From: Cryobacterium breve
GTDB taxonomy: Bacteria; Actinomycetota; Actinomycetes; Actinomycetales; Microbacteriaceae
NCBI RefSeq assembly: GCF_004402375.1
Contig: NZ_SOGJ01000021.1
Coordinates: forward strand, 62,754-126,753
DNA length: 64,000 bases
Direction: 5' to 3'
Positions 34,675 through 42,745 of the stretch are shown here, piece by piece (within the stretch, counting starts at the first letter, position 1; each line of letters opens with the position of its first letter). Under the pieces are notes generated by a model. It was not told the origin of the DNA and did no database searches. It saw nothing but the letters and a program-made list of their open reading frames with translations. The translations under genes were made by a program, and so were the position numbers.

Positions 34675-35123
34675 CGCGGGTCGGCGATAGTGCCAGCGCG
34701 GAGGCTTGCGCGAAGAGTTCTGTCAAACAGTAATCCGAAGACGTTCACTGCGATGAATGCCGTTGTAGCGGCGGCCCAGACGCTCCACACCTGGGCGTAG
34801 GCGAGGCTGAAGAGGACCATCAGAATGGCACCCATGGCGGCGGCCCACCAGCTCGCTCGACCAGCGTTGAACCCAGAGATCCAGAGGCCGGTGATCTTCT
34901 TGTATGCGGAGACAAGGGCGAATACTCCAGCAAGGAAGATTGGCAATGCGACGAGTGTGACGATGATGCTGCGCGACGTAACAGCGGCAAGATACCCGGC
35001 CGTCAGGATGCCGAGTATCGGGTGGTACCACAGTGGGGTGACGAGGCGTTCTGCTGCAGCGGCGCGCCCAGCATCGATGGCAGCGAAAGCGGCGCGGGCT
35101 TGGTCATGTGCTTGATTTTCCAT
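34671..35123 (-). CDS. Hypothetical membrane protein
   Basis: 150 residues with four predicted membrane helices (around PILGILTAGYLAAVT, SIIVTLVALPIFLAGVFALV, WAAAMGAILMVLFSLAYA and WAAATTAFIAVNVFGLLF) and a charged N-terminus (QARAAFAAIDAGRAAAAERL). I know similar proteins only as uncharacterised partners of small HTH_34 regulators. The start lies four bases from an inverted repeat, and no Shine-Dalgarno site is visible, so translation may be from a very short leader. Confidence 0.75.
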   Translation of the reverse strand: MENQAHDQARAAFAAIDAGRAAAAERLVTPLWYHPILGILTAGYLAAVTSRSIIVTLVALPIFLAGVFALVSAYKKITGLWISGFNAGRASWWAAAMGAILMVLFSLAYAQVWSVWAAATTAFIAVNVFGLLFDRTLRASLRAGTIADPR

Positions 35124-35462
35124 GTTGGCAAGTCAATCACTTGCCGATACGGAAAGTCAAGAACCTGTGACCAGAACCTGATGCTGTCCCCAGATCCGCT
35201 TGAGTGCACCGATGAAAGCATGCTCGGATCGTGACTGCATCACCGAGGACTTCTGATGCGGTCACCCTGAGACACGCAGCCCGCTCTGTGCAATCCGACT
35301 CCCTTGTGATGTGTCTCGCCGGGTGGGGAAAATGAAACCTGACCGTGCGAAACCCACCGAGAAGACGAAGCCTCGAGCACCTGCGGTGAATTTGGTCGGC
35401 AGAGGATTTTTCTGTCTAAGAGTCAAATCCCGATGTTTTTGGTCAGCTCCACCCACAGCAGG
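35124..35462. other. Intergenic region upstream of the HTH operon
   Basis: About 340 bases between the leftward membrane-protein gene and the end of the leftward sugar porter gene. Besides the palindrome at 35127-35145 it holds short open frames without ribosome sites or motifs. No further feature is supported. Confidence 0.45.
35127..35145. promoter_or_regulatory. Operator-like inverted repeat at the HTH/membrane-protein operon start
   Basis: GGCAAGT (35127-35133) and ACTTGCC (35139-35145) are perfect seven-base arms separated by CAATC. The repeat lies three bases upstream of the membrane-protein ATG, so a bound regulator would block transcription start or elongation. The adjacent winged-helix protein (34384-34674) is the obvious candidate. 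Confidence 0.6.
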
Positions 35463-36935
35463 TCAGTGGTCGATTCCGACCGTTTCACGTTTCTGCGAGG
35501 CGACAGCCTTCTTCGCCGAGTTCTTCGGAGGCAGGAGAGTGTTCGCCTCGTCGAGCGACATGCCGTTCGTTTCCGGGATCTTGGTCAGCACGAAGACAAA
35601 TGACAAGCCCGCGAAGAGCGCGTACATTCCGTATGTCAGCGGCAGCGACATCGCCGCCATCAGAGGGAAGGTCACGGCAACCAAGAAGTTGGCGACCCAC
35701 TGGGCCGCGGCGGCGACGCCGAGGGCTCGCACCCGGATGGTGTTCGGGAAGATCTCGCCCAGTAGAACCCAGACCACCGGGCCCCACGATGCGCCGAAGA
35801 AGATGACGAACACGTTCGCGGCGACGAGGGCGATCGGACCCCAGGCACCGGGGAGGATGAGTTCGCCGCTCACGGTGACCGCCTGACTGAACGCAACGGC
35901 CATGGTGGTCAGTGACACGGTCATCCCGATCGAACCGGTCATCAGGATCGGCCGCCGGCCGATCCGGTCGATCAAGGCGATCGCGACAAAGGTGACCAGG
36001 ATGTTGGTCAAACCGGTGAACACGGAGATGGTCAGCGAACTGGACTCCTCGAAGCCGACGGCCTTCCACAGTGTCGTCGAATAGAAGAAGATCACATTGA
36101 TGCCGACGAACTGCTGAAAGACTGACAGGGCGATTCCGACCCATACGATCGGGCGCAGACCCATGGCCGTACCTCGGAGCGAACCGGAACGTGCAGCGCG
36201 TTTGTCGACGGCGATCGACGTCTTGATGTCGCGGATCTCGCGGTCCACGTCGCCGTTCGGCCAGAGCTTCGCAAAGACGGTACGCGCCTCGTCCTCGCGT
36301 TCCTTGAGCACGAGGAAGCGCGGCGACTCCGGCAGCAGTCTGGCGATCACGAAGTAGATGGCGGCGGGGAAGGCACAGGCCAAGAACATCCATCGCCAGG
36401 CGTCGAGACCGAAGAGGGACGGTTCGCTGGCGCCGCCGGCAGTGTTGGCGAAGACCGCGTCGGAAAGCAGCGCAGAGAAGATCCCGATCGTAATGGCAAG
36501 CTGCTGGAGCGAACCCAACCGGCCACGCATCTGCCGGGGTGATATCTCCGCGATGTAGGCCGGGGCGACAACAGAGGCGAGTCCGATCCCGAGACCGCCG
36601 ACGATGCGCCAGAGCACCAAGTCGTAGACGCCGAAGGCGAAGGCTGATCCCACCGAGCTAATGAAGAACATAATTGAGCCGAGCAGCATGACGGGGATGC
36701 GACCGAAACGATCGCCCACGCTACCGCCGAGGTACGCCCCGGCCGCGGCGCCGAGCAGCGCACTCGCCACGGCCAGGCCAGTCAGGGACGCGTTGAGCGA
36801 GTATTCATCTTGAATGGCATTGACGGCACCATTGATGACCGACGCATCGAATCCGAAGAGGAATCCTCCGAAGGCCCCGGCAACCGCAAGCGCGATGACC
36901 TTCCCATTTGTCGACGATTGCAATTTTTGGTCCAT
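35463..36935 (-). CDS. MFS sugar porter (sugar:H+ symporter family)
   Basis: 490-residue inner-membrane transporter with twelve predicted helices. Sugar-porter signatures: GGFLFGFDASVINGA in helix 1, GGSVGDRFGRIPVML, RIVGGLGIGLASVVAPAYI, PESPRFLVLKERED in the central loop, FQQFVGINVIFFYS in helix 7, LIDRIGRRPILM, and the terminal PETNGMSLDE. The ATG at 36935 is preferred because AGGG lies about eight bases upstream; the longer frame to 37031 adds a highly basic stretch unlike a transporter. Closest in style to xylose/glucose/myo-inositol symporters; substrate cannot be read. Confidence 0.9.
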   Translation of the reverse strand: MDQKLQSSTNGKVIALAVAGAFGGFLFGFDASVINGAVNAIQDEYSLNASLTGLAVASALLGAAAGAYLGGSVGDRFGRIPVMLLGSIMFFISSVGSAFAFGVYDLVLWRIVGGLGIGLASVVAPAYIAEISPRQMRGRLGSLQQLAITIGIFSALLSDAVFANTAGGASEPSLFGLDAWRWMFLACAFPAAIYFVIARLLPESPRFLVLKEREDEARTVFAKLWPNGDVDREIRDIKTSIAVDKRAARSGSLRGTAMGLRPIVWVGIALSVFQQFVGINVIFFYSTTLWKAVGFEESSSLTISVFTGLTNILVTFVAIALIDRIGRRPILMTGSIGMTVSLTTMAVAFSQAVTVSGELILPGAWGPIALVAANVFVIFFGASWGPVVWVLLGEIFPNTIRVRALGVAAAAQWVANFLVAVTFPLMAAMSLPLTYGMYALFAGLSFVFVLTKIPETNGMSLDEANTLLPPKNSAKKAVASQKRETVGIDH

Positions 36936-37273
36936 TCCGCGCACCCTCGGTTTCTGTCTGACAATCTTCCGAGGGTACGCCCGAGAGCGGGCGCGGGAAA
37001 AATCGAGCGCAGAATATCGAAGGTCACGCACGGTTGAGAAGGCCCAGTTCGGGTGTCATCGCGCTGTGCTATCCATGGGTAGGCCACGTCCGAAAGATCA
37101 GATATTTCCACATTGCTGATCCACGGTCTTCTGCTCTCGTCAGAGATCGCGTTGGCGTACTCCATTGCGATCCAGGTCGAGTTGGGAATCGTCTCGATGG
37201 CTGTCAAGACGACGGTTTCCATCCAGGCTGTCACTGAGACGTCGGCTCCGACGGTGCGGGGTTATGTCACTGT

Positions 37274-37387
37274 GAGTGGTGTGATTTCCGGCTCATCAGT
37301 GTCGTTTCGTCAACGTAAAGAGCCATCGCGGGATGGTCAGTGAGTACCGACTGAAGCAACTCACAGGGGACACCACTCGATGGCTCT
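37274..37387. repeat. Nested inverted repeats, possible element end
   Basis: GAGTGGTGT (37274-37282) pairs with ACACCACTC (37370-37378), and AGAGCCATCG (37319-37328) pairs with CGATGGCTCT (37378-37387). The pairings abut and partly nest within 115 bases. GGCTCTTTACGTTGACGAAA on the minus strand has the look of a transposon terminal repeat beginning GGCTCTT, but no transposase is present. Confidence 0.4.
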
Positions 37388-37515
37388 AATTCGTCTGCCC
37401 TGCCCGACCTGCCGGGAGAACTCAAACTCACCGGTGCCGCCGACCGAATCCGCGGCCGGACCGCAACGCTCTATCAAGAATTGGTCAATGCGGATGCGAC
37501 CGTGTTCATCGGCCT

Positions 37516-37662
37516 CGCAACGTCAAGCTGGCCCATGAGCTGTATGAGAAGAAAGGCGCTGACGGCCGGCGAACCCACACCGTCCAGCACATTGCCGAGG
37601 TCTTCGGAGCCACTGGCTCCACGATCTGCCGGCACCTGGTCAGACCCCGAACCGGAGCCTGA
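37516..37662 (+). pseudogene. Serine recombinase C-terminal fragment
   Basis: Forty-eight codons read RNVKLAHELYEKKGADG, then RRTHTVQHIAEVFGATGSTI and CRHLVRPRTGA before a TGA. This is the Hin/resolvase-type helix-turn-helix with its preceding RxxKLAxELY segment. The catalytic N-terminal domain with its serine is absent: the frame upstream (QCGCDRVHRP) has no sense. A leftover of an invertase or transposon resolvase. Confidence 0.65.
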
Positions 37663-37748
37663 GATTTCCATCGTGAATGGAGGTCGCTGACTATTGGAAA
37701 CATGGATTCAGGCTCCACATGGGGGCCCTGCTCAGTACGATTGTCAGC

Positions 37749-39095
37749 ATGAATTTGAACGACGACACCGATAGCAAACGGGGTGCCGCACTGGCACCGT
37801 CCGGGGAGCTCAAGCGCAACATCACCGGACGAATGCTGTTCCTCTTCATTCTGGGTGACGTGCTAGGCGCCGGAATCTATGCCCTGGTGGGGCAGATTGC
37901 GGGGAAGGTCGGCGGAGTCACCTGGGTGCCCATGCTGCTGGCCCTGGCCCTGGCACTGTTGACGGCGGCGTCGTATGCGGAACTTGTGACGAAGTACCCG
38001 CACGCGGGCGGATCCGCCGTGTTCGCCGAACGCGCCTACAAACGACCGATTATTTCCTTCCTTGTCGGCTTTTGCATGCTGGCCGCCGGCGTCGTCAGTG
38101 CGGCCGGACTCGCCCTGGCCTTCGCGGGAGACTACCTGCGCACCTTCATCGACATCGATCCGGTGTTCGGAGCGGTCATCTTTCTCGCCGTGATCGGAGC
38201 GGTGAACGCCCGCGGGATCAAAGAATCCGTGCGGGCCAACCTCGTGATGACGATGATCGAGACGACGGGGCTGGTGCTGGTCGTGGCTGCGGTCGGCGTT
38301 CTGCTCTCCAATGGCGGCGGTGACATCGGTCGGGCGGTGCGGTTCGAGGAGGGCAGCAGCCCAGTCGTGGCAATCTTCGGAGCTGCGTTGCTGGCCTACT
38401 ATTCTTTCGTCGGATTCGAGACCAGCGCTAACGTGATTGAAGAGGTTACTGACCCCTCGCGGGTGTATCCGAAAGCACTGTTCGCCGCGCTGACTACCGC
38501 GGGGGTGCTCTACGTGCTGGTTGGCACGGCTGCGTCGGTTGCCGTGCCGGCCGATGAGCTCGCAGGCTCCACCGGACCGTTGCTCACCGTGATTCAAGCG
38601 ACCGCCGTGGCCATCCCCGACTGGTTGTTCAGTGTCATCGCTCTCGTCGCGGTCGCAAACGGTGCACTCCTGACCATGATCATGTCCAGCCGCCTGACCT
38701 ATGGAATGAGCACGCGGCGATTGCTGCCGTCTGTTCTCAGCCGTGTGCTTCCCGGTCGAGGAACGCCCTGGCTCGCGATTGTGTCCACGACTCTCCTCGC
38801 CATGGTGCTCACGGTCACGGGCTCCATCGCCACTTTGGCGGAGACCGTGGTGTTGCTGCTGCTGATCGTCTTCCTCAGCACCAACATTGCCGTACTCGTA
38901 CTCCGCAGAGAACGCGTGCAGCATCACCACTTCCGTGCTTGGACAGTGCTGCCGGCGCTCGGGGCGCTGTCCTGCCTGGTGTTGCTCACTCAGCTCAGTG
39001 GAGAGGTTTGGCTGCGCGGCGGCATCATGATCGCCGTCGGAGCAGTGATCTACTTCATCCAAGTCCTGGTGCGGCGCAGCCAGGTACGCAGCTGA
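37749..39095 (+). CDS. APC-family amino acid permease
   Basis: 448-residue inner-membrane transporter with about twelve helices. N-terminal LFLFILGDVLGAGIYALVG carries the GAGIY substrate-carboxylate motif of the amino acid-polyamine-organocation superfamily; EVTDPSRVYPKALFAAL and SSRLTYGMSTRRLLPSVL are further family marks. ATG 37749 begins a hydrophilic N-terminus; no good Shine-Dalgarno site is seen, and the frame is open upstream to 37677. Substrate unknown. It converges on the Mn-catalase gene with a shared terminator. Confidence 0.85.
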   Translation: MNLNDDTDSKRGAALAPSGELKRNITGRMLFLFILGDVLGAGIYALVGQIAGKVGGVTWVPMLLALALALLTAASYAELVTKYPHAGGSAVFAERAYKRPIISFLVGFCMLAAGVVSAAGLALAFAGDYLRTFIDIDPVFGAVIFLAVIGAVNARGIKESVRANLVMTMIETTGLVLVVAAVGVLLSNGGGDIGRAVRFEEGSSPVVAIFGAALLAYYSFVGFETSANVIEEVTDPSRVYPKALFAALTTAGVLYVLVGTAASVAVPADELAGSTGPLLTVIQATAVAIPDWLFSVIALVAVANGALLTMIMSSRLTYGMSTRRLLPSVLSRVLPGRGTPWLAIVSTTLLAMVLTVTGSIATLAETVVLLLLIVFLSTNIAVLVLRRERVQHHHFRAWTVLPALGALSCLVLLTQLSGEVWLRGGIMIAVGAVIYFIQVLVRRSQVRS

Positions 39096-39109
39096 GCGGG
39101 CGATAAGGA

Positions 39110-39136
39110 AGCCAGGCCCCGGCCCGGGACCTGGCT
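39110..39136. terminator. Bidirectional terminator hairpin between convergent genes
   Basis: AGCCAGG-C-CCCGG (39110-39122) pairs with CCGGG-A-CCTGGCT (39124-39136) around a single central base. Twelve of the thirteen positions pair, with one C/A mismatch. It lies 15 bases after the permease stop and 12 bases before the Mn-catalase stop, so it can serve both convergent transcripts. No T run is visible. Confidence 0.75.
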
Positions 39137-39147
39137 CCCGTATCGGC

Positions 39148-40113
39148 CTACTGGCCCTTCGTTGTGGCGATCGGACCGAATTGTGCGTCGACTTCGGCCA
39201 TTTCCATGTCGGCGGTGGCTTGGATCAGTTCCAGCAGGGCCGGGTCAAGACCAGGTGCGAATTCTTCCAGCCGTTCGGGAGCGATCGTCGACGGCACGCC
39301 CTCTGGGGCTTGCTCGTCAGAGACCAGGTTCGTGCCGTCTTTGGATGGGGAGAGCCCTTGGAAGATCTTCCCGGCCTCTGACTGGTCGGCGAGGTCGAAG
39401 GTGTACTGCTTGCTCTGCAGTCCAAGGTCGAGGAGCTTCTTCACCTCGGGGAACTTCTCGGCGTTGGTCTTCGGGATCGGCAGCAGGGTGTTCCAGTTCA
39501 CGCCCAGAGTCTCGAGCGCTTTGGCGTAGCCGTTCTCATGCGCTTGGTCCCGCACGATGAGGTAGGCAATAGTTGATCGTGCCGTCTTGTTCTGGGTCAT
39601 TTCGTAGATGCGGCACTTCTGCAACCGGCCCGTGGATTCCAACATGAGGTTGTAGAGCAAGTCCAGCACGAGGTTGCCGGAGTTGTACACATAGCTGCCG
39701 CTCCACGGGTTGCCGACGGCATCGACGGGCAGGGCCCCCTGGGCGCCGACCAAGTAGTGGTGAATATTGCCTTGGGTCAATGCGAGCTCAAGGGGGATCG
39801 CTCCGCCCGCGCCCGGAGTGTCGAGCGGGTCGGTTACCTTGCCCTGGTACCGGGGCGAGCCATCCAGTAGCCGGGAGATAGTGGTGCCGATGAGTTCAAC
39901 GTGGCCGATCTCTTCGGTGCCGATGCCTTGGATCAGGTCGCGATAGGGTTTCGCCGCCGGTCCACGAAAATTCATGGCCTGGAACAGGTACTGCATCATG
40001 GTGCGCATCTCGCCGAACTGACCGCCGAGGCCTTCCTGGAGTGCATTGGCCGCGGCCGGGTCTGGTTCGTCCTGAGCGATGTCGTGAATGAGGCGTTGCA
40101 CGTGAAAATACAT
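39148..40113 (-). CDS. Manganese-containing (non-heme) catalase
   Basis: 321-residue ferritin-like enzyme that disproportionates hydrogen peroxide at a dimanganese centre. Four-helix-bundle ligands can be placed in EMRTMMQYLFQAMNF, GTEEIGHVELIGTTI (Glu and His), LESTGRLQKCRIYEM and VRDQAHENGYAKALE (His). The true start is the ATG at 40113 with AAAGGA five bases before; the longer frame is not coding-like. The C-terminal ~90 residues are a variable arm. Likely protects against oxidative stress; no regulator adjoins. Confidence 0.92.
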   Translation of the reverse strand: MYFHVQRLIHDIAQDEPDPAAANALQEGLGGQFGEMRTMMQYLFQAMNFRGPAAKPYRDLIQGIGTEEIGHVELIGTTISRLLDGSPRYQGKVTDPLDTPGAGGAIPLELALTQGNIHHYLVGAQGALPVDAVGNPWSGSYVYNSGNLVLDLLYNLMLESTGRLQKCRIYEMTQNKTARSTIAYLIVRDQAHENGYAKALETLGVNWNTLLPIPKTNAEKFPEVKKLLDLGLQSKQYTFDLADQSEAGKIFQGLSPSKDGTNLVSDEQAPEGVPSTIAPERLEEFAPGLDPALLELIQATADMEMAEVDAQFGPIATTKGQ

Positions 40114-40562
40114 AAGTGTCCTTTCTGCGGGTGCCCGAATGCGACTATTTTCTTTCAGCAGTGCCGCGAAATCAAGCAAATTCTGCACACCGACGGGGTT
40201 TCATGCGGTCAGTTCGCGACGCCCTCGCCTCCGCGACCTCCATACGACGTGCGACAAGCGACCCGCACACAGTGGAGTTCGGGGGCGCATCAAACAGCGA
40301 CCAGTGGTTTCGACAGCATCGATCCTCCGTGCTTCGGGCAGGCGACGTAGCGGCAGTTGAACGACGTACCGATGTGCAGCGGGTGCGGCTATCGCCAGCC
40401 TGCCGATTTGCGCGCGAGGGTGTGGCGCGCGCGCGAAGGCCGCACACCGTTGATTCAGAAATATCGAACTCGAGCCACGCTCGTCGGTGGTTGATGGGCA
40501 GGTCCGCCTGGCGTCCTCCAACTCAGCTCTGCACTGTGAACGCCCTGAGTAGACTCGATCGG
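40114..40562. other. Divergent intergenic region, no supported gene
   Basis: About 450 bases between Mn-catalase (leftward) and a membrane protein (rightward). Open frames here overlap on both strands and lack motifs or ribosome sites. TAGACT about ten bases before the ATG at 40563 could be a -10 box for a leaderless transcript. Confidence 0.4.
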
Positions 40563-41213
40563 ATGGCAAGCTCACAGCTTCGAGGTCGCGCATCACCACC
40601 GGCAGGACTCGCCTGGTTCATCGGCGGGGGACTGCTGCTGGCATCAGTCGTCGTCACGGTGATCGCGCAGCCCGTGCTTTTCCCCTACGCCGACACGCTG
40701 GCCCCCGCTTTGTTCTCTGCGGCTCTGCTGGTATTCGCCTGTGGTGTGGGAGGTACGGGCAGCGTCACAGCGCGTCGTCCGCTCGGCACCACCGCTCTCG
40801 CTGCGTTGGCTGTCTGGCTGCTGCTCGGGTCTGTGGTGTACGGCGTTCTCGGCGATAGCCTTACGGATGACTCCGCGTCGGTCGTTTTGCTGGCCTTTGT
40901 CTACGCGGACTCGTTCGTTCAGTTCGCCCTGGCACTGGTGGCCGTCGTTCAGATTGGCAGGCTGGGGGCCGTGCCTGTTCCGTGGAATTGGGTGCCGACC
41001 TGGATTGTGGCGGCGGTGTCCGTGGCTTGGTTGTTGCTGCAGCTCATGGGTGGAGGCTCGGCCACCATCTACGGACCGAATCTGGTGACCTGGATCCTGA
41101 TGGGGCTGGACGGTCTCGCGCGCATCGGTGGCGCGGTTCTGTTGGGTGTGATTGCCGTCGTTCTCGCCGACCGGGCCAATCGCCGGTCGGCGACCATTCT
41201 GCCTGGAGTCTGA
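40563..41213 (+). CDS. Hypothetical membrane protein
   Basis: 216 residues with about six hydrophobic helices (for example FIGGGLLLASVVVTVIAQPV, PALFSAALLVFACGVG, TTALAALAVWLLLGSVVYGV and WIVAAVSVAWLLLQLMG). The loops are short, with a conserved-looking acidic GDSLTDDSAS between helices three and four. No known motif. An ATG at 40563 was chosen since the helical part begins 15 residues later and a -10-like TAGACT lies just upstream. Confidence 0.65.
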   Translation: MASSQLRGRASPPAGLAWFIGGGLLLASVVVTVIAQPVLFPYADTLAPALFSAALLVFACGVGGTGSVTARRPLGTTALAALAVWLLLGSVVYGVLGDSLTDDSASVVLLAFVYADSFVQFALALVAVVQIGRLGAVPVPWNWVPTWIVAAVSVAWLLLQLMGGGSATIYGPNLVTWILMGLDGLARIGGAVLLGVIAVVLADRANRRSATILPGV

Positions 41214-41393
41214 GACGCGACTTTGAGTTTGTCCAGTGCGCTCTTCGGTCTACTTCTGGTATCCCCAAGCTGAATTCCGAGGCGATGGAACCCGCGATTC
41301 GTATGATGGCGGCGTTGCCAGCTGCTTGGACTGCTGATCTGAGGACACCGGCCGGTGCCGGTTGATATGCCAGGCACCGGCACTGCGGTTTGG

Positions 41394-42158
41394 TTAGCGG
41401 CGCCTGCTCGTTTCGCGGGCGGCCTTGTCCTTTGCCTGCTGGGCCTGATCGGCGATGCTGGGCGCGTTCTTGGCGTGCTCAGCAATCTTCGGGGCCTCTT
41501 CCTCGGCCTTGTTCAGGTACGACTCCCACCTGGTCTGCATGGGCTTGATCAGGCCGCCGCCGACGCCGACTACGAGGATGCCGGCGATGGATGTGAGGAT
41601 CGCGATGAGGATCGGGGTGGTGACGGTGACGGCGATGTTGACCTGGTTCAGGGCGGCGATGACACCGATGATGATGATGAACCCGCTAGCCAGATTGGCG
41701 AGAAGCTTTCCGTAGGAAAGGCCGCCGAGGGTGTTGACGATCAGTTCGCGCACAGCCGCTGCGATGGCGAAGGTGATCACGATTATGATCAGGGCGACGA
41801 AGATCAGCGGCAAGAAAGCAATGATCCCGGTCAGCAGATCGCTGATCGGATTCGGGCCGAACACCCCGAAGGCAAGCTGGAGGACGAAGAGGAACAAAAA
41901 GTAGTACGCGACCTTCGCGACGATGTCGGAGGCGTCGTACTTGCTCTTCGCAAGGGCCTTCTTGATTCCGCCACGTTCCACGGCACGGTCGAAGCCGACT
42001 TTTTCGAGGACCTTCTCGATGCCCTTGGAAAGGAGCTTCGCGACGATCAAACCGACGATCAGAATTACTAGGAAAAGCAGAAGTTGGGGAAGGAATGTGA
42101 TGATGTTCGAAATAGCGACGGCGAAGCCGTCTTGGATCGAGCCGAGGGTGTCTCGCAT
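41394..42158 (-). CDS. Mechanosensitive-channel-like membrane protein (TM-helix repeat)
   Basis: 254 residues. Four to five helices: NIITFLPQLLLFLVILIVGL, then VAYYFLFLFVLQLAFGVFG, FLPLIFVALIIIVITFAIAA and two late ones (SGFIIIIGVIAALNQ, ITIL-type VTTPILIAILTSIAGILVVG). LIVAKLLSKGIEKVLEKVGF after the first helix is typical of the small MscS-related TM-helix family (PF05552). The C-terminus is a charged coiled tail (EEEAPKIAEHAKNAP). ATG at 42158 has AGGAG seven bases before. Osmotic or membrane-tension role is inferred from the family. Confidence 0.75.
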   Translation of the reverse strand: MRDTLGSIQDGFAVAISNIITFLPQLLLFLVILIVGLIVAKLLSKGIEKVLEKVGFDRAVERGGIKKALAKSKYDASDIVAKVAYYFLFLFVLQLAFGVFGPNPISDLLTGIIAFLPLIFVALIIIVITFAIAAAVRELIVNTLGGLSYGKLLANLASGFIIIIGVIAALNQVNIAVTVTTPILIAILTSIAGILVVGVGGGLIKPMQTRWESYLNKAEEEAPKIAEHAKNAPSIADQAQQAKDKAARETSRRR

Positions 42159-42745
42159 GATGGTTCTCCTGAATTGACATAGGTCTACCGACGCCTTGTG
42201 TGGGTGTCCGCAAACAACGAAAATTGGCAGCCGATGGTGGCTGTCACTAGAACTGACGCGTCTGGCCGAGGCTTTGTCACACAATCAGACAATGTTGCCG
42301 GGGCGGTGCCCGGCGTCTTCGCCTCCGGGTTGTCCTCCCGGCGTGCCGACGCTGGCGATCTTCCGGAGGACTGCCGCTGCAGGTCGGTCCTGATCTTGCT
42401 CTGCCTTCATTCGGAGGGGAATAGCCGTGGACCACGTCCACGATGAGCAGAAAACGACGGGATTTTCCTCCTCCGAATCAACTCGAAAGCCAAGTGTGCG
42501 ACAGCTGCAGGAATACGAGGTCTTGAGTCTGCTCTAGAGCCTCGTCTATTCAGATCTCTGCGCCACAAACACTGATTTGTCTAACGCCATATGGCGGCAA
42601 TTGAGCTGGTCGTCGCTCGCGTCGAGCCGTTAGAATAAGCTTCGAATAGTGCGGGGATCGGCACTTTCGATCAGGCCATTGGGGGGTCGGCTCGTGAGCG
42701 TTGTCACACCGTGCCTCCTGTTCCAGTGAGACGAAGGCTGGTCTG
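42159..42745. other. Divergent intergenic region with a 12-base palindrome
   Basis: About 590 bases between the MscS-like gene and the LOV photoreceptor gene. CGCCATATGGCG (42585-42596) is a perfect palindrome about 150 bases before the LOV start and could be an operator; TAGAAT near 42631 could be a -10 box. No protein-coding frame is supported. Confidence 0.4.

Larger units (their letters stand above)
36936..37748. other. Mobile-element scar region
   Basis: About 800 bases between the leftward sugar porter and the rightward amino-acid permease. It contains nested inverted repeats at 37274-37387, a serine-recombinase C-terminal remnant at 37516-37662, and an open frame at 37197-37343 (starting MAVKTTVSIQAVTETS) with no known family. 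Third-position GC is lower than in neighbouring genes. Best read as the remains of a lost element. Confidence 0.5.

Noticed and set aside
40172-40599. Antisense frames between Mn-catalase and the membrane protein.
   Set aside because: Arg/Ser-rich translations with no family features.
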